Source: Dyella sp. C9 (lineage in GTDB: Bacteria > Pseudomonadota > Gammaproteobacteria > Xanthomonadales > Rhodanobacteraceae). Taken from it: 64,000 nucleotides of DNA. The notes under the pieces were generated by a model, which saw nothing but the letters and a program-made list of their open reading frames with translations, was not told the DNA's origin and ran no database searches. Of the stretch, positions 9,036-16,456 are shown one piece after another. The DNA is taken from NCBI RefSeq assembly GCF_003332825.1, contig NZ_QIRF01000018.1:1-64000 (forward strand). Reading direction: 5' to 3'. Position 1 is the first letter of the stretch. The number at the start of each line of letters is the position of its first letter. The position numbers and the translations under genes are program-made.

Positions 9036-10688
9036 TCAGGGGCGGCGCGGCCAGCCTGCTGCGAAGACCAGCAGGCCAAGGCTTGCGGCAATGGCGGCCG
9101 GCCATACGCCGTGCTCGGCAGACTGTGTCCAGAGCGCGGCGCTGCTCAACAATAAACTGCCGCCCAGCAGTCCAAACGCCAGCGTGCGCCGGCTGCGCTG
9201 CGCTTCGTCGCGCTGCTGTGCCAGCTCGCGCGGATCGGCGCTGAGCTGCCGTTCGCCCTTGGCCACCTGCCGCAGCGCGTCGCGCACCAGCTCGGGGAAC
9301 TGCGGGGCGGCATGGAACCACTCGGGCAGTCGCTTGCGCACCTCGCGCAGCGTGCGGCGCGGGCTGTAGCGTTCGCGCAGGATGCGCTTGAGCACCGGAT
9401 GCGCCACCGCCCAGATGTCGATCTGCGGATCGAGCATGCGGCCCACACCCTCGATGTTGAGCAGGGTCTTCTGCAGCAGGATCAGCTGCGGCTGCAGGGT
9501 CAGCTCGTAACGGCGCGCGGTCTGGAACAGCTTGACCACCAGCTCGGCCAGCGAGATCTGCGACAGCGGGCGGGTGAAGTAGGGCTCGCACACGGTGCGT
9601 ACCGCGGCGGTGAGCTCGTCGATGCGCACGGTGGATGGCATCCAGCCGGCGTCGACGTGCAGCTGCGCGATGCGCTCGTAGTCGCGCTCGAACAGCGCGA
9701 TGAAGTTCTGCGCCAGCCAGTACTGGTCCTGTTCCGGCAGCGATCCCATGATGCCGAAGTCCAGCGCGATGAAGCGCGGCTCGCCCGGGCGCGCGGTGTC
9801 CACCCAGATGTTGCCGGGGTGGGCGTCGGCGTGGAAGAAGTTGTCGCGGAACACCTGTTCGTAGAACAGCCGCACGCCCTTCACCGCGAGCGCCTTGCGG
9901 TCCACGCCGGCCGCGTCGAGCGCGGCGATATCGTCGCAGCTTACGCCGTACACGCGCTCGAGCGTCAGCACGCGCTCGGCGGTGTGGTCCCAGTACACCG
10001 CGGGCACGTACATGTCCACGCCGCTTTCGAAGTTGCGGCGCAGCAGGCTGGCGCTGGCGCCTTCGCGCTGCAGGTCCAGCTCGTTCTCCAGCATCTTCTC
10101 GACTTCCGCCACCACGTCGAGCGGGCGGATCTTGTCGGCGTTGGGATGCCAGCGCTGGGCCAGCTCGCCCAGCGAGTGCAGCAGCTTGATGTCGCGCGCG
10201 ATGCGCTGCTCGATGCCAGGGCGCAGCACCTTCACCACCACCGCACTGCCGTCGTGCAGCGTGGCCGCGTGCACCTGGGCAATGGATGCCGATGCCAGCG
10301 ACGTCTCGTCGAAGCTGGCGTAGAGCGTGCCGATCGGTGCCTTGAGCTGTTGCTCGACGATGGCGCGGGCCTCCGCACCGGGGAATGGCGGCACCTGGTC
10401 CTGCAGCTGGGCCAGTTCGTCCGCGATGTCGGCCGGCACCAGGTCGCGGCGGGTCGACAGCACCTGGCCTGCCTTCACGAAGATCGGGCCAAGGTCGGTG
10501 AGCGCCAGGCGCAGGCGCGCCCCGCGCGAAAGGCTGGCCACGTCAACGCGCGGCTTGGCCACGAACGGGCGCACCAGCTTGAGCGGGCGGAACAGGTGGG
10601 CGGCGTCGACCAGCTCGTCCAGTCGGTAGGCGAGCAGTACGGAGGCGACGCGCATCACGCGCGGTACGACCTTCAGCGGTGTCCTCAC
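9036..10688 (-). CDS. ubiB: UbiB, ABC1/ADCK-family atypical kinase for ubiquinone biosynthesis
   Basis: 550-aa UbiB. The family-specific KxGQ motif is at residues 72-75 ('FVKAGQVLSTR'). 'FFHADAHPGNIW' and 'ALDFGIMG' are the catalytic loop and metal-binding motifs. Two hydrophobic segments near the C-terminus anchor it to the inner membrane. It is needed for coenzyme Q synthesis, probably for lipid extraction or complex assembly. It starts with GTG overlapping the ubiJ stop (GTGA at 10688-10685), so it is coupled to ubiJ. Confidence 0.95.
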   Translation of the reverse strand: MRTPLKVVPRVMRVASVLLAYRLDELVDAAHLFRPLKLVRPFVAKPRVDVASLSRGARLRLALTDLGPIFVKAGQVLSTRRDLVPADIADELAQLQDQVPPFPGAEARAIVEQQLKAPIGTLYASFDETSLASASIAQVHAATLHDGSAVVVKVLRPGIEQRIARDIKLLHSLGELAQRWHPNADKIRPLDVVAEVEKMLENELDLQREGASASLLRRNFESGVDMYVPAVYWDHTAERVLTLERVYGVSCDDIAALDAAGVDRKALAVKGVRLFYEQVFRDNFFHADAHPGNIWVDTARPGEPRFIALDFGIMGSLPEQDQYWLAQNFIALFERDYERIAQLHVDAGWMPSTVRIDELTAAVRTVCEPYFTRPLSQISLAELVVKLFQTARRYELTLQPQLILLQKTLLNIEGVGRMLDPQIDIWAVAHPVLKRILRERYSPRRTLREVRKRLPEWFHAAPQFPELVRDALRQVAKGERQLSADPRELAQQRDEAQRSRRTLAFGLLGGSLLLSSAALWTQSAEHGVWPAAIAASLGLLVFAAGWPRRP

Positions 10689-11335
10689 GCGGTGGGTCCC
10701 TTCTTCAGGCGCTGCTCCAGGCGCGCAAGGCGCGCTTCCAGCCGTTCGCTGCGTTCGCGCAATTCATCCACGCCATCGAGAAAGCCCTCGACTTCGCCCG
10801 GGGCGGCGGCCACGCGCGCTTCGTCGCGCAGCCAGTCGGCCGTATCGGTGGTGAGGTGGCTGGCGGTCTCCTTGGCGTGCGCCAGGCCCGCGCGCACGGC
10901 CTTGGCCAGAGGCACGCCGAGCACGTCGCCGAAGGTGCGCGCGAAGGCTTCCTCGAAGTCGGGTGCGAACTTGCTGGCGAGCTTTTCCAGGCGGCGCGCC
11001 AGGTCGGCGTCGCCGGCGATCTCGACCTTGCCCGGGGACACGCCTTCATCGTCGCGCTTCACCAGCATGGCCAGCAGGCTGCCTGGCGTGGCGGCCACGC
11101 GTAGGTGGTTGTCGTCCTGCGCCGGGCCGACCTTCAGGCGGTCGCCCTGCACCGTCACCGAAAGCGCCAGTTCGGGGCCACGCAGATGCAGCTGCACGCT
11201 GCGGCCGTCCAGCGCGGACAGGCGCGCGACTGTTTCCGGATCCAGCGACAGCGTGTGGTTGAGGGCGGTTTCCAGCGCGCGGCCGGCGAGGGCACGCAGC
11301 GGGCGGGGCAGCAGGGAGCGGGGTGAGGCAGTCAT
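10685..11335 (-). CDS. ubiJ: UbiJ, SCP2-domain ubiquinone biosynthesis accessory factor
   Basis: 216-aa protein with an N-terminal SCP2-like lipid-binding domain (about residues 20-120; 'LDGRSVQLHLRGPELALSVT') and a charged C-terminal coiled coil ('ELRERSERLEARLARLEQRL'), the standard UbiJ plan. It organises the soluble UbiE-UbiI assembly and binds ubiquinone precursors. The frame is open far upstream into trmL, but the ATG at 11335 gives the expected length. It is directly coupled to ubiB. The ubiE partner is not here but about 33 kb away at 43677-44435. Confidence 0.9.
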   Translation of the reverse strand: MTASPRSLLPRPLRALAGRALETALNHTLSLDPETVARLSALDGRSVQLHLRGPELALSVTVQGDRLKVGPAQDDNHLRVAATPGSLLAMLVKRDDEGVSPGKVEIAGDADLARRLEKLASKFAPDFEEAFARTFGDVLGVPLAKAVRAGLAHAKETASHLTTDTADWLRDEARVAAAPGEVEGFLDGVDELRERSERLEARLARLEQRLKKGPTA

Positions 11336-11384
11336 GCCGCGATTGTAGCGGGTGAGACTGGGCGTGCCTTTCCTTTGCGGGACC

Positions 11385-11409
11385 GGTCGCGCACAGGGTG
11401 CGCTCCTAC
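11385..11409. repeat. Single arm of the GTAGGAGCGC repeat, overlapping the trmL stop
   Basis: One 25-nt arm (GGTCGCGCACAGGGTGCGCT, then CCTAC) with no partner nearby. The CTA at 11406-11408 is the complement of the trmL TAG stop, so the repeat has contributed the end of the gene. Confidence 0.85.
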
Positions 11410-11873
11410 AGGGCCGCGCCGTCGAAATCGAACTGCCGCCATGCTTCGTACACCGCGATGGCCACGGTGTTGGACAGGTTGAGGCTGCGGCTGTTGGGCC
11501 GCATCGGCAGGCGCAGGCGTTGCGCCTCGGGGATGGCGTCGAGCACCTCACCGGGCAGCCCGGCGGTCTCGCAGCCGAACAGCAGGGCGTCGCCGTGGGC
11601 GAAGCGGGCATCCACATGGGCCACGCGGCCCCGGGTGGAGAACGCAAACACGCGTGGCTGGCCGATGCCCTGCAGGCAGCTGGCGAGGTCATCGTGCACG
11701 GCCAGCTGCGCATATTCGTGGTAGTCCAGACCTGCACGGCGCAGGCGGGCATCGTCCAGCTCGAACCCCAGGGGACGGATCAGGTGCAACGTGGCGCCGG
11801 TGTTGGCGCACAACCTGATCACGTTGCCGGTGTTCGGCGGTATCTCGGGGCGGTAAAGGATGACATGCAGCAT
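11406..11873 (-). CDS. trmL: tRNA (cytidine(34)-2'-O)-methyltransferase
   Basis: 155-aa SPOUT methyltransferase that 2'-O-methylates the wobble base of tRNA-Leu isoacceptors. The N-terminal 'PPNTGNVIRLCANTG', the middle 'LLFGCETAGLP' and the C-terminal 'RSLNLSNTVAIAVYEAWRQ' are the three knot motifs that bind S-adenosylmethionine. Length matches E. coli TrmL (157 aa). The stop codon lies inside a REP-like arm. It is 70 bp upstream of ubiJ on the same strand. Confidence 0.94.
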   Translation of the reverse strand: MLHVILYRPEIPPNTGNVIRLCANTGATLHLIRPLGFELDDARLRRAGLDYHEYAQLAVHDDLASCLQGIGQPRVFAFSTRGRVAHVDARFAHGDALLFGCETAGLPGEVLDAIPEAQRLRLPMRPNSRSLNLSNTVAIAVYEAWRQFDFDGAAL

Positions 11874-11925
11874 CCGTGCATTATCGGGCCTATCCCTCGA
11901 CCCGCAACACGGTGAGCGTCCTTGC

Positions 11926-12126
11926 TCAACCGTTGGTGCGCGGGCAGACCACGCCGTCAGGCGGGAGGGCGCACGCGACCGGGGTGGCGATCAGCTGGCC
12001 GGCGCTACCGGCGGCAGCGAGGCGAATGGCATCCGGCTTGGCGTTCACCATGGCACCCAGCACGAGTCCGCAGACCAGCAGGCAGGCGACGAACAGGCCG
12101 CGCAGCATCAAGGCTTCGAATTTCAT
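11926..12126 (-). CDS. Small putative exported or membrane protein
   Basis: 66 aa from the ATG at 12126, chosen because GGAG lies 8 nt upstream, whereas the ATG at 12132 is only 2 nt from it. Residues 5-28 form one strong hydrophobic segment ('LRGLFVACLLVCGLVLGAMV'), followed by a short polar tail with two cysteines near the end. It could be a secreted peptide or a single-span protein. I recognise no family. It is divergent from the M16 peptidase gene. Confidence 0.5.
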   Translation of the reverse strand: MKFEALMLRGLFVACLLVCGLVLGAMVNAKPDAIRLAAAGSAGQLIATPVACALPPDGVVCPRTNG

Positions 12127-12402
12127 GATCATGTCTCCGATGAGTTTGGGTTAGGTCCTGCACCCTAGGTATGGCAAGCCCCGTGCCAAGTCCTTGATCA
12201 CATCCAAGTGACTGTCATTGTTGGAAATTTGGATTTGCGTTCAGCGGCGGCAGGTTGTCCGCGGACAGCGACCGGCCGCAGCCGGACAGCCGGACGGACA
12301 CTCGTCCGGGCACCAATTGCTGTGCCATTGGTCATTTGCCAAGGTAGGGAGGCGTCGATAGCCTCCGATCGTTCACCCGTTGAAACAAACAGGAGTGTCG
12401 TG

Positions 12403-15273
12403 ATGGCAAGAAAGCCCCTCGCCCTGCTCGTCGCAGGCCTGCTCAGCATGTCGGCAGGCTTGCCGGCAGTTGCCGCCCCCAGTGCGGCGATGGAATCGAC
12501 CGCCGCCACGGCGGTGCCGGATATCGCCTTTACCCGCTTCACCCTGCCCAACGGCCTGACCGTGGTGGTGCATGAAGACCACAAGGCGCCGGTGGTGGCG
12601 GTGAGCATCTGGTATCACGTGGGTTCGGCCGACGAACCCAAGGGCAAGACGGGCTTCGCGCACCTGTTCGAGCACCTGATGTTCTCGGGTTCGGAGAACC
12701 ACAAGGGCACCTACTTCCAGCCGTTCGAGCTGGCTGGTGCCACCGACATGAACGGCACCACCTGGTTCGACCGCACCAACTATTTCGAGACGGTGCCGAC
12801 CACTGCGCTGGACATGGCGCTGTGGATGGAGTCGGACCGCATGGGCCACCTGCTGGGCGCGATCGGCCAGAAGGAGCTCGATACCCAGCGTGGCGTCGTG
12901 CAGAACGAGAAGCGCCAGGGTGAGAACCGCCCCTACGGCCGCGTGGACCAGAACATCCTGTCCAACACCTACCCGGGCAACCATCCGTACCAGCACGACA
13001 CCATCGGCTCGATGGCCGACCTCAACGCGGCCTCGCTGGCCGACGTGAAGCAGTGGTTCCACGACTACTACGGCGCGGCCAACACCACCCTGGTGCTGGC
13101 CGGCGACATTACCGTGGCCGAGGCCAAGGCCAAGGCCGAGAAGTACTTCGGCGACATTCCGGCGGGTCCGCCGGTGCCGCGCCAGCAGGCGTGGATCACG
13201 CCGCTGACCAAGTCCACCCGTGGCGTGCAGCATGACCACGTGGCACAGCCGCGCATCTACCGCACCTGGGTGGTGCCGCAGCTGGGCACCGACGATGCGA
13301 TCCAGCTCGACCTCGCCTCCACCGTGCTCGGCGGCGGCAAGACCTCGCGCCTGTACCAGCGTCTGGTCTACCAGGACAAGCTGGTGGACGACGTCTCGGC
13401 CAGCATTTCCCCGTTCGCGCTGGCCAGCCAGTTCCAGATCCAGGCCGACGTGAAGGATGGCGTGGATCCGGCCAAGGTGGAGGCGGTGATCCAGGAGGAA
13501 CTGAAGAAATTCCTCGCCGAAGGCCCCACGGCCGACGAACTCGACCGCGCCAAGATCGGCAACCGCGCCGGTTTCGTGCGTGGCCTGGAGAAGGTGGGCG
13601 GCTTTGGCGGCAAGGCGGTGATCCTCGCCGAGGGCCAGGTCTACCGGAACGATCCGGGCGCTTACAAGAAGGACCTGCAGCGCGCCGACGCGGCCACCTC
13701 GGCCAGCGTCAAGGCGGCGGCGGACAAGTGGCTGAGCAAGGGTGACTACCTGCTCACCGTGCTGCCCGCCGGCAACGACTTCAACCCGGACACCGAGGAC
13801 GCCAAGGTGGCTGCGCTGCCGCCGGCGGCCGACCGCCCGCAGGCCAAGCTGCCGCCCAAGGCGGACTACAGCGTGGGCCCCAAGCAGGTGGACCGCAGCA
13901 AGGGCGTGCCCGACGTGGCGCAGTTCCCCGACCTGAGCTTCCCGACGCTGGAGCGCGGCAAGCTCAAGAACGGCATCGAGGTGATTCTCGCCCAGCGCCA
14001 CACCGTTCCGGTGACGCATGTGCAGCTGATGTTCGATGCCGGCTATGCCGCCGACCAGGGCCGCAAGCTGGGTACCGCCAGCTTCACCACCACGCTGATG
14101 AACGAGAGCACCAAGGATCTCGATTCGCTGGAGGTGGCCAAGCGCAAGCAGCGCCTGGGTGCTATCACCCGCATCGGCTGCGGGCTGGATTCGTGCTCGG
14201 CCGCGCTCAACGCGCTCAACGACCAGCTGCAGCCCTCGCTGGCGCTGTTCGCCGACATCGTGCGCAACCCGGCCTTCAAGGCGGACGACATCGAGCGCAT
14301 CCGCGGCCAGTGGCTGGCCGGCATCGCCCAGGAAAAGACCCAGCCCACCGCGCTGGCGCTGCGTACGCTGCCGCCGCTGCTGTACGGCGCCAAGCATGCC
14401 TACGGCATCCCGTTCACCGGCTCGGGCACGGAGTCGGAGATCAAGGCCATGCAGGCCAGCGATCTCACCGCCTTCCAGCGTGACTGGCTGCGCCCGGACA
14501 ACGTGAAGATCCTGGTCGCGGGCGACACCACGCTGCAGCAGATCATCCCGCAGCTCGATGCCGCGTTCGGCGACTGGAAGGCACCGTCCTCGCCGGTGCC
14601 GAAGAAGAACATCGCCACGGTGGCGCCGCAGTCCAAGCCGCGCGTGTTCCTCATCGACAAGCCGGATGCGCCGCAGTCGCTGATCCTCGCCGGCCTGCTG
14701 GCGCCCTCCAGCAAGGCGCCGAACGAGCTGGCCATCGACGTGGCCAACGGCGCGTTTGGCGGCACCTTCACCTCGCGCCTCAACATGAACCTGCGTGAGG
14801 ACAAGCGCTGGGCCTATGGCGCCTTCAGTTTCATGCGCGATGCGATCGGCCAGCGCCCGTTCCTGATGTACGCGCCGGTGCAGACCGACAAGACCGCCGA
14901 GTCGGCGCATGAGGTGTTGAAGGAGGCCACCGAGGTGATCGGTGCGCGTCCGCTCACCACGCAGGAGGTCAACAAGATCAAGGACTCCAACGTGCGCGCA
15001 TTGCCCGGCAGCTTCGAGACCAGTGCCGAAGTGCTGGGCGCGATGAGCGAGATCGTGCAGTACGACCGACCGGACAACTACGTGCAGACCTTGAAGGCAC
15101 GCACCGAGGCCGTCGGCCAGCCCGATGCCGAGGGCGCCCTGAAGGAGATCATCAAGCCTGCGGCGCTGACCTGGGTGATCGTGGGTGATCTCAAGAAGAT
15201 CGAGCAGCCGGTCAAGGCGCTCAACCTGGGCGAAGTGCAGGTCATCGACGGTGACGGCAAGCCGGCCAAGTGA
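12403..15273 (+). CDS. Periplasmic M16-family zinc metallopeptidase (insulinase-like, fused two-domain)
   Basis: 956-aa exported protease. Residues 1-25 are a signal peptide ending 'AVAAPSAA'. The zinc-binding inverse motif HLFEH is at 87-91, with a distal acidic partner in the following helix. The second half ('FPTLERGKLKNGIEVILAQR' onward) is another M16 module lacking HXXEH, i.e. the usual inactive partner. AGGAG 7 nt upstream fixes the ATG at 12403, although the frame is open 65 codons further. An inverted repeat CCGGACG-N6-CGTCCGG (12290-12309) lies 94 bp upstream. A clear terminator follows at 15314. Confidence 0.92.
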   Translation: MARKPLALLVAGLLSMSAGLPAVAAPSAAMESTAATAVPDIAFTRFTLPNGLTVVVHEDHKAPVVAVSIWYHVGSADEPKGKTGFAHLFEHLMFSGSENHKGTYFQPFELAGATDMNGTTWFDRTNYFETVPTTALDMALWMESDRMGHLLGAIGQKELDTQRGVVQNEKRQGENRPYGRVDQNILSNTYPGNHPYQHDTIGSMADLNAASLADVKQWFHDYYGAANTTLVLAGDITVAEAKAKAEKYFGDIPAGPPVPRQQAWITPLTKSTRGVQHDHVAQPRIYRTWVVPQLGTDDAIQLDLASTVLGGGKTSRLYQRLVYQDKLVDDVSASISPFALASQFQIQADVKDGVDPAKVEAVIQEELKKFLAEGPTADELDRAKIGNRAGFVRGLEKVGGFGGKAVILAEGQVYRNDPGAYKKDLQRADAATSASVKAAADKWLSKGDYLLTVLPAGNDFNPDTEDAKVAALPPAADRPQAKLPPKADYSVGPKQVDRSKGVPDVAQFPDLSFPTLERGKLKNGIEVILAQRHTVPVTHVQLMFDAGYAADQGRKLGTASFTTTLMNESTKDLDSLEVAKRKQRLGAITRIGCGLDSCSAALNALNDQLQPSLALFADIVRNPAFKADDIERIRGQWLAGIAQEKTQPTALALRTLPPLLYGAKHAYGIPFTGSGTESEIKAMQASDLTAFQRDWLRPDNVKILVAGDTTLQQIIPQLDAAFGDWKAPSSPVPKKNIATVAPQSKPRVFLIDKPDAPQSLILAGLLAPSSKAPNELAIDVANGAFGGTFTSRLNMNLREDKRWAYGAFSFMRDAIGQRPFLMYAPVQTDKTAESAHEVLKEATEVIGARPLTTQEVNKIKDSNVRALPGSFETSAEVLGAMSEIVQYDRPDNYVQTLKARTEAVGQPDAEGALKEIIKPAALTWVIVGDLKKIEQPVKALNLGEVQVIDGDGKPAK

Positions 15274-15313
15274 CGCGGCGGTGGGGACTGTTCACGTCCC
15301 CGGGTTAGGATGG

Positions 15314-15342
15314 AGGCCGGGCGGGGGATCGCCCGGCCTTTT
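15314..15342 (+). terminator. Rho-independent terminator after the M16 peptidase gene
   Basis: GGCCGGGCG stem with CGCCCGGCC partner across a short G-rich loop, followed directly by TTTT. It sits 41 bp after the stop and 26 bp before the next start. Confidence 0.85.
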
Positions 15343-15367
15343 CATTGTCCATGTCCCGGAGCTACCC

Positions 15368-15793
15368 ATGCGCAAGACCCTGTTGCTCGTTCCCATTGTG
15401 TTGCTCAGCGCCTGCACCTACGGCATCACGCTGGACGATGCCGGCAAGAACGTCCGCACGGCCTGGAGTGGGGACATGTCGTCCTGCCGCGAGCTGGGCA
15501 AGGTGACCGTATCGGTGATGGACCACGTGGGCCCCGTCAACCGCAACGACATCAAGGTGCGTGACGAACTGGAAGTGATGGCGCGCAACGAGGCGGCCAA
15601 GATGCACGCCGACACCGTCAAGCCGCTCGCGGACCCCACCGATGGTTCGCAGCCCTGGGGCGCCTACCAGTGTGGCAACGCCCAGCTGGCGCCGGCCGGA
15701 CGCCCGGGCAACCCGGCGGCGCCGACCACCGCGCCGAACGCGCCGCCGGCGGCCCCGGGTGCGTTCGAGACCTATCCGGTCAAGGGCAATTGA
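15368..15793 (+). CDS. DUF4156 family lipoprotein
   Basis: 141-aa lipoprotein precursor. The lipobox LLSAC places the acylated Cys at residue 16. The middle ('MARNEAAKMHADTVKPLADP') matches the conserved core of DUF4156 proteins such as E. coli YjeI. The C-terminal third is low-complexity Pro/Ala with 'APTTAPNAPPAAPGA'. Function is unknown; probably outer-membrane anchored. CGGAG lies upstream of the ATG. It lies between two rho-independent terminators and so is a single-gene unit. Confidence 0.85.
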   Translation: MRKTLLLVPIVLLSACTYGITLDDAGKNVRTAWSGDMSSCRELGKVTVSVMDHVGPVNRNDIKVRDELEVMARNEAAKMHADTVKPLADPTDGSQPWGAYQCGNAQLAPAGRPGNPAAPTTAPNAPPAAPGAFETYPVKGN

Positions 15794-15840
15794 GCGGAGG
15801 CCGGCCCAGGCCGGGCCGGCCGCCAGGCAAGGCATCTCCC

Positions 15841-15864
15841 AAGGCGCCCCCGTGGCGCCTTTTT
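15841..15864 (+). terminator. Rho-independent terminator after the DUF4156 gene
   Basis: AAGGCGCC-CCCGT-GGCGCCTT stem-loop with a T5 tail, 47 bp after the stop codon. It insulates the lipoprotein gene from the MarR operon promoter 22 bp further on. Confidence 0.9.
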
Positions 15865-15885
15865 CACGTGTGCAGGGCGACGCTC

Positions 15886-15914
15886 TTGCGAACATCGCTC
15901 GGCAGGCATAAAAT
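15886..15914 (+). promoter_or_regulatory. Sigma-70 promoter of the MarR efflux operon
   Basis: -35 TTGCGA (15886-15891), 17-bp spacer, -10 TAAAAT (15909-15914). The predicted start near 15921 leaves a leader of about 38 nt. A palindrome covers the start site. Confidence 0.7.
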
Positions 15915-15916
15915 TC

Positions 15917-15939
15917 ACATGTATATATTTCATATATGT
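15917..15939. promoter_or_regulatory. AT-rich palindrome, candidate MarR operator
   Basis: ACATGTAT and ATATATGT arms (7 of 8 matching) flank an AT centre in a region otherwise above 65% GC. It begins 3 bp after the -10 box, overlapping the predicted start site, ideal for autorepression by the MarR protein encoded 20 bp downstream. Its length of 23 bp is normal for MarR-family dyads. Confidence 0.7.
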
Positions 15940-15958
15940 ACTATCTAAGCCGGCCGCG

Positions 15959-16453
15959 ATGAGCAGCTTCCTCCCTACCGAACAGCGACTGGCGGTCACG
16001 CGCCAACGTTATCCCGCGTTTCCGCGGGACGCGGCCGTGCTGATCCGGCTGATCAAGCACATCTACAAGCGGGTGCAGGACGACGCCAATGCCATGCTGC
16101 GGCCCTACGGCATCAATCATCCCGAGTACAACCTGCTGATGATGCTGTACGGCACCGAGGGCTATACCCTGCATCCGACCGAGCTGGCGGATGCAGCGGG
16201 CGAGAAGTCGGCCAACATCACCCGACTCACCAATGAGCTGGCGGACAAGGGCCTGATCGCGCGCAACGCCAGCGACGAGGACCGCCGCAAGGTGACCTTG
16301 ACCCTCACCGACCAGGGCGTGGCGCTGATCGAGAGCTTCCTGCCGGACGTGTGCGCCCTGCTGGAGCACCAGGTAGGCGACCTGCAGTCGCGGGACGTGG
16401 TGCAGCTGGAGCGCCTGCTGAAGAAATTCCTGGACCAGCTGGAGCGGGAGTAA
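15959..16453 (+). CDS. MarR-family transcriptional regulator
   Basis: 164-aa winged-helix repressor. 'LADAAGEKSANITRLTNELADKGLIARNASDEDRRKVTLTLT' (about residues 77-118) contains the recognition helix and the DR-R wing of MarR proteins. The C-terminal helix 'RDVVQLERLLKKFLDQLERE' would complete the dimer interface. It is the first gene of an operon with an efflux pump (3-nt gap to the FUSC gene) and has a near-perfect operator over its own promoter. It probably senses an aromatic acid or phenolic and derepresses the pump; the ligand is inferred only. Confidence 0.92.
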   Translation: MSSFLPTEQRLAVTRQRYPAFPRDAAVLIRLIKHIYKRVQDDANAMLRPYGINHPEYNLLMMLYGTEGYTLHPTELADAAGEKSANITRLTNELADKGLIARNASDEDRRKVTLTLTDQGVALIESFLPDVCALLEHQVGDLQSRDVVQLERLLKKFLDQLERE

Positions 16454-16456
16454 GCC

